A DNA stretch of 17,142 nucleotides, taken from NCBI GenBank assembly GCA_002314835.1, contig DCHM01000044.1:71243-88384 (forward strand), read 5' to 3'. Of this stretch, positions 1 through 5,614 are shown one piece after another. The notes under the pieces were generated by a model. That model made no database searches. It worked only from the letters and a program-made list of their open reading frames with translations, and was not told the origin of the DNA. Position 1 is the first letter of the stretch. The number at the start of each line of letters is the position of its first letter. A program made the position numbers and the translations under genes. This DNA comes from Clostridiales bacterium UBA1752. Lineage in GTDB: Bacteria > Bacillota > Clostridia > Oscillospirales > CAG-382.

Positions 1-998
1 TCAGCTTCTTCTTTTGCCTTTCTCTCGGCTTCGGATTTTTCTTCCGCTATTCTTAATTCTTCGGCAAGCTCTTTGCCTTCTTTGCGGAGCTTGGGATTTT
101 GGCAATGCACCATAAATACTTCATCGGATAATAGCGTTAAATCGCAATATTCATACATGGCGACATAGAGTTTATCCATGGCTTCAGACGTGGATTCGGG
201 CAGTTCGCCGTCGCTATAATGATAATCGTTATGGGTAAAATGGAGGGCTTCGCTCTTTGCTTTCATCTCCTCAGCCATATCATCGACTTTTTTATATAGT
301 TCTTCTCTTGCCTTATTTATATAGTTGCTATCAGAGTAAGGAAGATTTGCAAGCTGAATGTCGGCTTGTTTGCGACCGTCTCTCTTAAAGTCGGCAACCA
401 TTTTATCAGCTTCGTCCTCTGCGTCGATTTTTATGCGCTCCATTCTGTTTTGACGGTGAAAATCAAAAAAGACACGGAAAAAGATATTATCTCTCGGCAA
501 TATTTTATAAAAGAAATCCACTTGTTGCTGATTTCCAGACGGCACCAAATCATCAAAAGCTCTGACGGCTTCATCCGGATCATCGTTAACGAGTTCGGGT
601 ATTTTGCTAAGCAACTCTGCTAAAGTTCCGCATGCAAGATTAATGGCGAATTCGCTCACTGTATCCATGCATTTTTTTAATGCTTCGTCGTATTCTTTAA
701 ACTCGGGCATTGTTGCGGCTCTTGCCTCTAACAAAGTTTCAAATCTTTCTTTAGCAAGGCGAAATTTGCTGTATTTTTCCGGATTTAATGGGCAATCATC
801 AAATAAAGTGTAGCCTTCCGAATCGACCATTGCCTGAGCGTAAATGCTGATAGGCTCGTCGGGGTATAAGGTGGGCATCGTGTTAAGAATTTGGGTTGCT
901 TTGTCGTAATCTTTGGATTTGATAAAACCGTTGGCTTTTTTGATTAACTCGTTAAGAGTAGGGTTTTGCGGAGTTTCAAGCACTTCAAAGTATTGCAT
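1..998 (-). CDS. Hypothetical protein with TPR-like start and charged C-terminal part, cut by the window edge
   Basis: An open frame of about 332 codons begins at the ATG at 996-998 and runs off the left edge without a stop, so the C-terminus is missing. AAAGGGG about 6 nt upstream of the ATG supports this start. Residues about 15-60 look like a single tetratricopeptide-type helix pair (KSKDYDKATQILNTMP), the middle is acidic and probably helical, and the last 60 visible residues are rich in E, K and A, as in a coiled coil. I see no signal peptide, membrane segment or catalytic motif, so it is probably cytosolic. It lies 46 nt after the Cys-rich small gene and is probably co-transcribed with it from the promoter at 1251-1279. 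Its codons lean to TTA, AGA and AAA, giving an AT-richer look than the genes after 1650. I do not recognise the family and assign no function. Confidence 0.8.
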   Translation of the reverse strand, partial: MQYFEVLETPQNPTLNELIKKANGFIKSKDYDKATQILNTMPTLYPDEPISIYAQAMVDSEGYTLFDDCPLNPEKYSKFRLAKERFETLLEARAATMPEFKEYDEALKKCMDTVSEFAINLACGTLAELLSKIPELVNDDPDEAVRAFDDLVPSGNQQQVDFFYKILPRDNIFFRVFFDFHRQNRMERIKIDAEDEADKMVADFKRDGRKQADIQLANLPYSDSNYINKAREELYKKVDDMAEEMKAKSEALHFTHNDYHYSDGELPESTSEAMDKLYVAMYEYCDLTLLSDEVFMVHCQNPKLRKEGKELAEELRIAEEKSEAERKAKEEA

Positions 999-1044
999 AA
1001 GTGTCCCCTTTATGATTTAGATTTTTATTCGGTTGTGCGAGAGA

Positions 1045-1185
1045 TTAGCGCTGCTTGAAATAATTGCAGCATTTGCCCCAATCAATGGTAACAGCCTTGT
1101 CGTACAGGTCGCAGGTAGGGCATCCGCAAACGTAAACGCCGCCGCGCTCTCTGAGCCAAATGCAATTACAGCAATAAACTGTCAT
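1045..1185 (-). CDS. 46-aa cysteine-rich small protein (putative metal-binding)
   Basis: The ATG at 1183-1185 is preceded by AGGAGGT at 1191-1197, and the frame ends in TAA at 1045-1047. The 46-residue product has eight cysteines (positions 5, 6, 8, 20, 22, 25, 39, 40), arranged as CCNC, CGCPTC and CC and followed by NYFKQR. CxxC pairs at 5/8 and 22/25 with a further CC near the end suggest a zinc ribbon-like or Fe-S fold; that is inference from spacing only. It is the first gene behind a strong promoter embedded in an inverted repeat, sits downstream of a small HTH regulator, and precedes the partial gene at 1-998 by 46 nt. There is no signal peptide. Below common gene-length cut-offs, it would often go unannotated. 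The good RBS, promoter and Cys pattern make it likely to be real. Confidence 0.75.
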   Translation of the reverse strand: MTVYCCNCIWLRERGGVYVCGCPTCDLYDKAVTIDWGKCCNYFKQR

Positions 1186-1190
1186 AATGA

Positions 1191-1197
1191 ACCTCCT
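1191..1197 (-). promoter_or_regulatory. Strong Shine-Dalgarno site of the Cys-rich gene
   Basis: AGGAGGT on the minus strand lies 5 nt before the ATG at 1185. A near-perfect match to the anti-Shine-Dalgarno sequence at normal spacing is the main evidence that this very short frame is translated. Confidence 0.8.
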
Positions 1198-1250
1198 AAA
1201 TGTTTTTTATATCAATGATTATTTATTAAAAAAATAGTCTTGCTAAAATA

Positions 1251-1279
1251 AATATACTCTATATATCGAATATTGTCAA
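1251..1279 (-). promoter_or_regulatory. Sigma-A promoter of the Cys-rich gene operon
   Basis: On the minus strand TTGACA (1274-1279) and TATATT (1251-1256) are separated by exactly 17 nt. The -35 box is perfect and the -10 box differs from consensus by one base. The transcript would start near 1244, about 60 nt before the ATG at 1185. The -10 box lies within one arm of the inverted repeat at 1251-1294, and the other arm begins at the -35 box. Confidence 0.8.
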
Positions 1280-1294
1280 TATATAGAGTATATT
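1251..1294. repeat. Perfect 16-bp inverted repeat over the promoter (operator-like)
   Basis: The left arm AATATACTCTATATAT (1251-1266) and right arm ATATATAGAGTATATT (1279-1294) are exact reverse complements with a 12-nt spacer. The repeat embraces the whole promoter core, which fits a repressor operator, possibly for the XRE-type regulator encoded just upstream. Alternatively, in a transcript reading through from the regulator gene it would form a 16-bp AU hairpin followed by UAUUUUAG, which could act as a weak terminator. Confidence 0.75.
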
Positions 1295-1340
1295 AAGTGT
1301 TTTATTATTCAATTTTCTACGTTTTAAACAAAATGCAACA

Positions 1341-1541
1341 TTATTCTTTTACATATCGGATAATGTCATCTACATCGCAGTCCAAGTATTTGCAGAGGTC
1401 GTCGATGGTTTGCGTAGTGATTGGTTTATTGTGCTTTAGACGGTCGATGAGACTGCTGCTGACACCGTATGTGTTGATAAGTTTGTAGGTCGTTATGCCT
1501 TTTTGCTTCATCGTTTTATATAAAGGCTCGTAGGTTATCAT
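1341..1541 (-). CDS. Small XRE/Cro-type HTH transcriptional regulator
   Basis: This 66-residue protein is almost entirely one helix-turn-helix domain. Residues about 16-36 (TTYKLINTYGVSSSLIDRL) match the Cro/C1-type pattern: an alpha-2 helix, a turn at YGVSS and a recognition helix. They are followed by the typical tail TIDDLCKYLDCDVDDIIRYV, where the family picks the phrase 'cell/LCkyLdC.vdDI'. Such stand-alone DNA-binding domains usually act as dimeric repressors and often control their own or neighbouring genes. GAGGAG lies 8 nt before the ATG, and a promoter with a perfect TATAAT lies at 1575-1603. The gene is followed by the operator-like repeat and by the Cys-rich gene on the same strand, so those genes are the most likely targets. 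The DNA target is inferred, not shown. Confidence 0.88.
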   Translation of the reverse strand: MITYEPLYKTMKQKGITTYKLINTYGVSSSLIDRLKHNKPITTQTIDDLCKYLDCDVDDIIRYVKE

Positions 1542-1574
1542 GTTAGTTACTCCTCAAAAATGATTTGTAACTAA

Positions 1575-1603
1575 ATTATAGTTTATGCCCAATATAACGA
1601 CAA
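1575..1603 (-). promoter_or_regulatory. Promoter of the HTH regulator gene
   Basis: On the minus strand TTGTCG (1598-1603), a 17-nt spacer and TATAAT (1575-1580) precede the regulator. The -10 is perfect and the -35 matches 4 of 6. The -35 box overlaps an 11-bp perfect palindrome, CGACAATGTCG (1598-1608), that could be an operator for autoregulation. Confidence 0.6.
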
Positions 1604-1621
1604 TGTCGATAGAACGACTAC

Positions 1622-1649
1622 AAAAAACAGCCTCCAAACGGAGGCTGTT
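1622..1649 (-). terminator. Intrinsic terminator after the DUF4855 lipoprotein gene
   Basis: A perfect 10-bp stem, AACAGCCTCC (1626-1635) with GGAGGCTGTT (1640-1649), closes a 4-nt loop. On the minus strand it runs into a run of six T (1622-1627). It starts 9 nt past the stop codon of the lipoprotein gene. Confidence 0.93.
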
Positions 1650-1657
1650 ATGTCTTA

Positions 1658-3361
1658 TTACTGCACGGTGTAAGTATGCTTTATAAACTTATACACGTCG
1701 TCGTAAATCTTGCGCGCGGCGGGGTCGGACGAGACGGCGGCGGTGTAAAACGTGCCGGGGTTGGAGTTTTGATAATAAGAGTGGGACGCATTCTCCATAT
1801 AGCCGTACTTGACGCCGGCGTTGAGGTATGCGTAGAACTTTGAGCGGAGCGAGGCGTCGGTCAGCGCATTCCAGTGGATTTCCATTTCGACGCCGAGGTT
1901 ATATTTTTTGACCGTTTCGGCGAATGACTGCATCATGCCCGAGGTAAAGTCATAGAACGACAGGTTGGGCTGCATCATTACGCTGTCAAAGCCAATCTCC
2001 TTGGCGTAGTCAAAGCCGTTGCCGTATAAAAGCGGTATCCAAAATAGCATCTTGCCACGCTCGTGGCAGAGGGCTGAGGTGGCGGAAATGAGGCTCTTTT
2101 GCGCTACGCTCTGCGAAACCTTGATGTTTTCGTTCTCCCAGTAAAAGCCCTTTAAGACTATGTTTTGATAGCCTCTCTCGTTAAACTTTGCTATGCAGGC
2201 GTCCATAAACCAAGCAAAAACCTTTAGTTGGTCGGCTTCGGTCCTGCATTTCTCAGATTTGCCGTCGCCGTCAAAGTCGCCTATCGTCTGAGTGTCCGAA
2301 AGGTTGGGGTAAGGCATAGTGATAACGAGCGAAACGGTGTAGTCCTGCTTGCCGGTCGCCGTCTTGACGCGCTCGACTGCACGCTCGATGGCGCCGCAGT
2401 TGTACTCGGTATCAAAAATCGAGTCGATATAATACTCGTAGTCACTCTTTAGCGGCGCGTCGCCGCCGATGGTGGTACTGCGTCCCGACGGGAGCGTATT
2501 GCCGAGCGCACTGAACATAAACGAGTCAAACATCGTGTCCTTGACGTTGCCGTCCTTGTCGCAGTAGCCAAAGTAATATATCATTTCGTCCTCGGTGTTT
2601 TGGACAAAGCTGTCGTCGTACTTGTCCTTGTAGCCGCAGTAGAGCAAAACCATATCCCTTGCGCCGTCTGTCGGGGCTTCGTATGCGTTTATCAGTCCGT
2701 CGTCATACGGCTCAAAGTCTCTTTCATCACCCTTGACGTCACAGCCTAAGACCTCGATTTCATCGACGTAGCAGTTAATCGCCACGCGGAACTTTATCTT
2801 GACGTATCTGCCTTTGCAGGCGTCAAAACTGCACTCGGAGGTGACGTTAGAGACCTGGGTTTCGCTAAGGCGCGCCGAAAGGTCGTCGCGGTGCGCGAGC
2901 ATATAGTTTGTGCCGTCCTCCGAAATATAACACTCAACGTAGTCGCTGATTTCGATGCCGGCAGGGGAGTTTTGCAAAAAGTTTATCTTAAAGCCGCAGA
3001 CAGATTTTGTTTCGCCGAGGTCAAAAATGACGTCGCGCGACAGACCGCGGTAAAAGATATGATATGCAGAGCTCGAATAGTCGGCTTTTTTTGAATAAAC
3101 GCCGTCGGTCAGCAGACCTTTGCTTGCCGAGGTGCCTGCGTTGAGACGGGCGTAGTTGCAGTTAATATCGACGCCGCTTTGGACCTTGTATTTTAGACCT
3201 GCGACGAGGTTTTTGACAGTGTAATCCATTGTTATTGATTCCTCCGAAACAGTACTGACGGTATCATAAGATATTGTATCCTGCGAAACGGCTCCGCCCG
3301 CCGTGCAGGATGACAGCAAAAGCAAAACCAGTGCAAGGCTAATAAAACGTATCGGCTTCAT
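1658..3361 (-). CDS. Lipoprotein with discoidin-like and DUF4855 domains
   Basis: This 567-residue protein is predicted to be exported and lipid-anchored: a basic start, a hydrophobic stretch (6-16), then the lipobox LSSC with Cys19 as the modified residue. Residues about 60-207 look like an F5/8 type C (discoidin-like) beta-sandwich, a fold that often binds sugars (for example DGVYSKKADYSS and VIFDLGETKSVCGFKI). Residues about 228-565 match DUF4855, a family I recall as a TIM-barrel-like domain found beside carbohydrate-active proteins, of unproven activity. Motifs there include GFYWENE (405-411) and VEMEIHW (491-497), whose acidic residues could be catalytic. A Ca-binding-like loop, DFDGDGKSE, occupies 362-370. 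The gene is monocistronic, with AAAGGA before the ATG, a likely promoter at 3390-3417 and its own terminator. A role in surface glycan handling is inferred from the domains only. Confidence 0.85.
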   Translation of the reverse strand: MKPIRFISLALVLLLLSSCTAGGAVSQDTISYDTVSTVSEESITMDYTVKNLVAGLKYKVQSGVDINCNYARLNAGTSASKGLLTDGVYSKKADYSSSAYHIFYRGLSRDVIFDLGETKSVCGFKINFLQNSPAGIEISDYVECYISEDGTNYMLAHRDDLSARLSETQVSNVTSECSFDACKGRYVKIKFRVAINCYVDEIEVLGCDVKGDERDFEPYDDGLINAYEAPTDGARDMVLLYCGYKDKYDDSFVQNTEDEMIYYFGYCDKDGNVKDTMFDSFMFSALGNTLPSGRSTTIGGDAPLKSDYEYYIDSIFDTEYNCGAIERAVERVKTATGKQDYTVSLVITMPYPNLSDTQTIGDFDGDGKSEKCRTEADQLKVFAWFMDACIAKFNERGYQNIVLKGFYWENENIKVSQSVAQKSLISATSALCHERGKMLFWIPLLYGNGFDYAKEIGFDSVMMQPNLSFYDFTSGMMQSFAETVKKYNLGVEMEIHWNALTDASLRSKFYAYLNAGVKYGYMENASHSYYQNSNPGTFYTAAVSSDPAARKIYDDVYKFIKHTYTVQ

Positions 3362-3389
3362 ATCATCGTCCTTTCTTTTATATTACTGT

Positions 3390-3417
3390 ATCATAACCGA
3401 TATAATTTTTGGGGCAA
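3390..3417 (-). promoter_or_regulatory. Probable promoter of the DUF4855 lipoprotein gene
   Basis: On the minus strand TTGCCC (3412-3417), a 16-nt spacer and TATGAT (3390-3395) lie directly after the Nudix terminator and about 30 nt before the start codon. The boxes are weaker than others in this window, so the call is tentative. Confidence 0.45.
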
Positions 3418-3441
3418 AAAAGCGCCCGAGCGGACGCTTTT
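3416..3441 (-). terminator. Intrinsic terminator of the asd-Nudix operon
   Basis: AAAAGCGTCC and GGGCGCTTTT (minus strand, 3418-3441) form a 10-bp stem with one G-U pair around a 4-nt loop, ending in a run of six T (3416-3421). It lies 7 nt after the Nudix stop codon. Confidence 0.9.
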
Positions 3442-3448
3442 ATATGAT

Positions 3449-3952
3449 TTACATTATGCCGATAGAGCGGTAATATTTGCCAAAGTCGGTTATCTGGCTC
3501 TTGATGCAGTCGTCAGATGCGCAAAACGCCTTAAACTCGTCAAACGAAAGCCATTTGTACGAGATTGTTTCGCCGTCCTGCAGTGTGACGGACGATTTGT
3601 CGCAGTCGGTGACACACAGATAAGTGTGATAAATCGTGTGCTTTTGCGTTGCGACGATGGCGTCGAGCGGAAAGTAGATGTCCGAAACAATGCCTGTCTC
3701 CTCGTACAGCTCACGCTTTGCAGCGGCAAAAAGCGTTTCGCCTGCCTTTACCGAGCCGCCTGCGGTGGCTTCAAAACATCCCGGGTAGGTTTCTTTATTC
3801 AGGTCTCTTTGCATGAGCAAAAAGTCGCCGCCTATGTGTCTGACGAGCGTGCAGACAACCGCGTGGCATACGCCCTGCGGTATTTCTGTGCCTCTGACTA
3901 ACGTATAGCCGAGCTTTTGACCCTTGCAATCAAGCGCGTCCCACAGCTCCAT
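3449..3952 (-). CDS. Nudix hydrolase (IPP isomerase-like/YfcD-type)
   Basis: This 167-residue protein carries a complete Nudix box at 66-88: G66-x5-E72-x7-R80-E-L-x-E84-E85-x-G87-I. The glutamates coordinate Mg2+ for cleavage of a nucleoside-diphosphate-X type substrate. The start (ELWDALDCKGQKLGYTLVRG) and the PGCFEATAGG context are typical of the YfcD-like branch related to isopentenyl-diphosphate isomerase. Most members of that branch have unknown substrates, so no substrate is claimed. The ATG follows the asd stop codon with a single base between (TGA T ATG), which implies translational coupling. There is no obvious separate RBS, as expected for coupling. Length is normal and the protein is cytosolic. 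Confidence in the family is high, and in the physiological role low. Confidence 0.93.
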   Translation of the reverse strand: MELWDALDCKGQKLGYTLVRGTEIPQGVCHAVVCTLVRHIGGDFLLMQRDLNKETYPGCFEATAGGSVKAGETLFAAAKRELYEETGIVSDIYFPLDAIVATQKHTIYHTYLCVTDCDKSSVTLQDGETISYKWLSFDEFKAFCASDDCIKSQITDFGKYYRSIGIM

Positions 3953-3953
3953 A

Positions 3954-5030
3954 TCAGTCGAGCAAGCCGAGGCGGTAAAGCAGCTCTGCGGTCAATACAC
4001 CGCCGCCTGCCGCGCCGCGCAGCGTGTTGTGAGAGAGGCAAACGAACTTGTAGTCAAACAGGTGGTCGGGTCTCAGTCTGCCGACCGTAACGCCCATGCC
4101 GCCGTATATATCGCGGTCGAGCTTTGTCTGAGGACGGTTTGGCTCGTCTATGTAAGTAACGAACTTTGCAGGTGCGTGAGGCAGTGCGAGCTTTTGAGGA
4201 GTTGCTTCAAACTTATCCCAAGCTTCGAGCATCTGCTCTATCGTGGGCTTGTTTTTAAACTTAACGAATACCGATGCGAGGTGTCCGTCCGAAACGGGTA
4301 CTCTGATGCACTGAGCGGTGATGATAGGCTCGGTGGCAGGTACTATTTTGCCGTCAACTACATTTCCCCAAACTTTGAGAGGCTCGACCTCGCTCTTTTC
4401 CTCCTCGCCGCCGATGTAGGGGATAACGTTGTCGATGATTTCGGGGAAGGAGTCAAACGTCTTGCCTGCGCCCGAAATAGCCTGCATCGTGGTGACGCTG
4501 ATGCTCTCGATGCCGTAGCCGAGCAGCGGTGTGAGCGCCGGAACGTAGCTCTGTATAGAGCAATTAGGCTTTACTACGATATAACCTCTCTTGGTGCCGA
4601 GGCGCTTTTTTTGCGCTTCTATGACCGACAGGTGCGACTCGTTTATTTCGGGGATAATCATGGGTACGTCCTCGACGAGACGGTTGGCCGAGTTATTTGA
4701 AACGACTATCAGCTCTGCCTTGGCGTAAGCTTCTTCGAGGGCTTTTACCTCTGCCTTGGGCATATCAACGGCACAAAAAACAAAGTCTGCATTTGCCTTG
4801 ATGCAGTCGATGTCGTCTGCGGCTACGACGGTCATATCCTTGGCGTAGTCGGGGCAGGGGATAGACAGCTTCCAGCGGCTGCCGATGGCGTCGCTGTACT
4901 TTTTGCCTGCGCTGTTGGCACTAGCGGCGAGCACCGTGACGTCAAAATAAGGGTGATTTTGTAATAATAACAGTAGTCTCTGACCTACCATGCCGGTAGC
5001 GCCGACGACTGCGGCTCTCTTTTTATTCAT
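3954..5030 (-). CDS. asd: Aspartate-semialdehyde dehydrogenase (USG-1/archaeal type)
   Basis: The enzyme reduces L-4-aspartyl phosphate to L-aspartate-4-semialdehyde with NADPH, the branch point to lysine/diaminopimelate, threonine and methionine. The 358 residues show the N-terminal Rossmann motif GATGMVGQ (10-17), the catalytic cysteine in KPNCS (Cys157), SGAGKTFDSFPEI (187-198), and the catalytic histidine in RVPVSDGHLASVFV (His250). The lack of long gaps in the dimerisation region and the end RGAAGGGVLTAELLYRLG fit the archaeal/fungal-like class found in many Clostridia rather than the E. coli class. AAAGGA lies about 9 nt before the ATG. A 12-bp palindrome, CGTGTTAACACG, sits 17 nt upstream of the ATG and may be regulatory. 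The gene is the first of a two-gene unit with the Nudix gene. No lysine riboswitch fits into the short leader. Confidence 0.96.
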   Translation of the reverse strand: MNKKRAAVVGATGMVGQRLLLLLQNHPYFDVTVLAASANSAGKKYSDAIGSRWKLSIPCPDYAKDMTVVAADDIDCIKANADFVFCAVDMPKAEVKALEEAYAKAELIVVSNNSANRLVEDVPMIIPEINESHLSVIEAQKKRLGTKRGYIVVKPNCSIQSYVPALTPLLGYGIESISVTTMQAISGAGKTFDSFPEIIDNVIPYIGGEEEKSEVEPLKVWGNVVDGKIVPATEPIITAQCIRVPVSDGHLASVFVKFKNKPTIEQMLEAWDKFEATPQKLALPHAPAKFVTYIDEPNRPQTKLDRDIYGGMGVTVGRLRPDHLFDYKFVCLSHNTLRGAAGGGVLTAELLYRLGLLD

Positions 5031-5046
5031 AGGGCTGTCCTTTCAC

Positions 5047-5058
5047 CGTGTTAACACG
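5047..5058. promoter_or_regulatory. 12-bp palindrome in the asd leader
   Basis: CGTGTTAACACG is a perfect 12-bp palindrome 17 nt upstream of the asd start codon, just before the ribosome binding site and downstream of an AT-rich stretch that could hold a -10 box (TATATT/TATTAT). Its position suits a small operator or a leader hairpin. No clear -35 box was found, so the promoter itself is not called. Confidence 0.4.
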
Positions 5059-5081
5059 TGATAATAATATAATATGAATGA

Positions 5082-5103
5082 GGGGGCGCTTTTGGCACCC
5101 CCC
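5082..5103 (-). terminator. GC-rich hairpin between the GNAT gene and asd (atypical terminator)
   Basis: On the minus strand GGGGGTGC and GCGCCCCC form an 8-bp stem (one G-U pair) around CAAAA or similar. The following bases are only moderately T-rich (TCATTCATATTATATT) and the true T-run lies before the stem, so it is not a textbook terminator. It does sit 20 nt after the GNAT stop and before asd, where a transcription stop would be expected. Confidence 0.4.
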
Positions 5104-5123
5104 AAAAAACTAATTGCGATAAA

Positions 5124-5600
5124 TTACGGCATCATATCCTTATAGACGCCGACCTCTGCGCCGTCTATAACCGTGGCTCCTACCACCTTGCGGTAAAACT
5201 CGGTAGGTCCTGCGCCGCCGATGATGGCGTAGCCGTAGCCTTCGTCACGGAGCGCCTCCATACATCTGAGGCAGAGCGCACCGCCTATGCCGAGCTTGCG
5301 GGTCTCGGGGTCAACGCCCGTGGGACCAAAGTAATCGCGGTAGGTGCTTTCGTACGCGGCAAAGCCGAGTATCTTTTTGTTTACCGTGTCGTAAGCGATA
5401 AAGCAGGAAACGGGGAAATGCGTGAATGCGGTATCGGTTTCGTTAGCCCAGCCTTCGCCGAATTTTTCGGCTATCCAAGCGTGAACCTTGTGCTTTTGAG
5501 GGGTCATGGGGCGCATGATGCGGATGCCCTTGTCCAAAAGCTTTTTGTAAAGTTCGGTACCGTCGGGAAGCTCGTAGAGCTTAACAAGCATATCAGGCAT
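5124..5600 (-). CDS. GNAT-family N-acetyltransferase
   Basis: This 158-residue cytosolic protein has GNAT features: the central strand KKILGFAAYES (75-84), the acetyl-CoA pyrophosphate loop R101-K-L-G104-I-G106-G-A within GVDPETRKLGIGGALC, and a C-terminal GPTEFYRKVVGA (131-142) that places the conserved tyrosine. It would transfer an acetyl group from acetyl-CoA to an unknown amine; nothing here predicts the acceptor. The RBS AAGGAG overlaps the stop codon of the leucine-rich-repeat gene upstream, and only 14 nt separate the two genes, so they are co-transcribed and probably coupled. The N-terminal 50 residues are less typical of the fold and may contact substrate. It is full length for the family. 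Confidence 0.9.
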   Translation of the reverse strand: MPDMLVKLYELPDGTELYKKLLDKGIRIMRPMTPQKHKVHAWIAEKFGEGWANETDTAFTHFPVSCFIAYDTVNKKILGFAAYESTYRDYFGPTGVDPETRKLGIGGALCLRCMEALRDEGYGYAIIGGAGPTEFYRKVVGATVIDGAEVGVYKDMMP

Positions 5601-5614
5601 TTTAGTGTATCTCC

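Noticed and set aside
1033..1218. 61-codon plus-strand frame over the Cys-rich gene
   Set aside because: No RBS, while the minus strand carries AGGAGGT, a promoter and a cysteine pattern.
3616..3729. Frame at 3490-3729 (minus) inside the Nudix gene
   Set aside because: Overlaps a complete Nudix box in the main frame and encodes an R/T/S-rich product typical of an out-of-frame shadow.
3924..4700. 258-codon plus-strand frame antisense to asd
   Set aside because: asd is unmistakable on the minus strand; this frame is a codon-bias shadow without RBS or domain.
5031..5123. Lysine riboswitch or T-box upstream of asd
   Set aside because: The gap is only 93 nt and lacks the conserved elements of either; only a hairpin and a palindrome are present.
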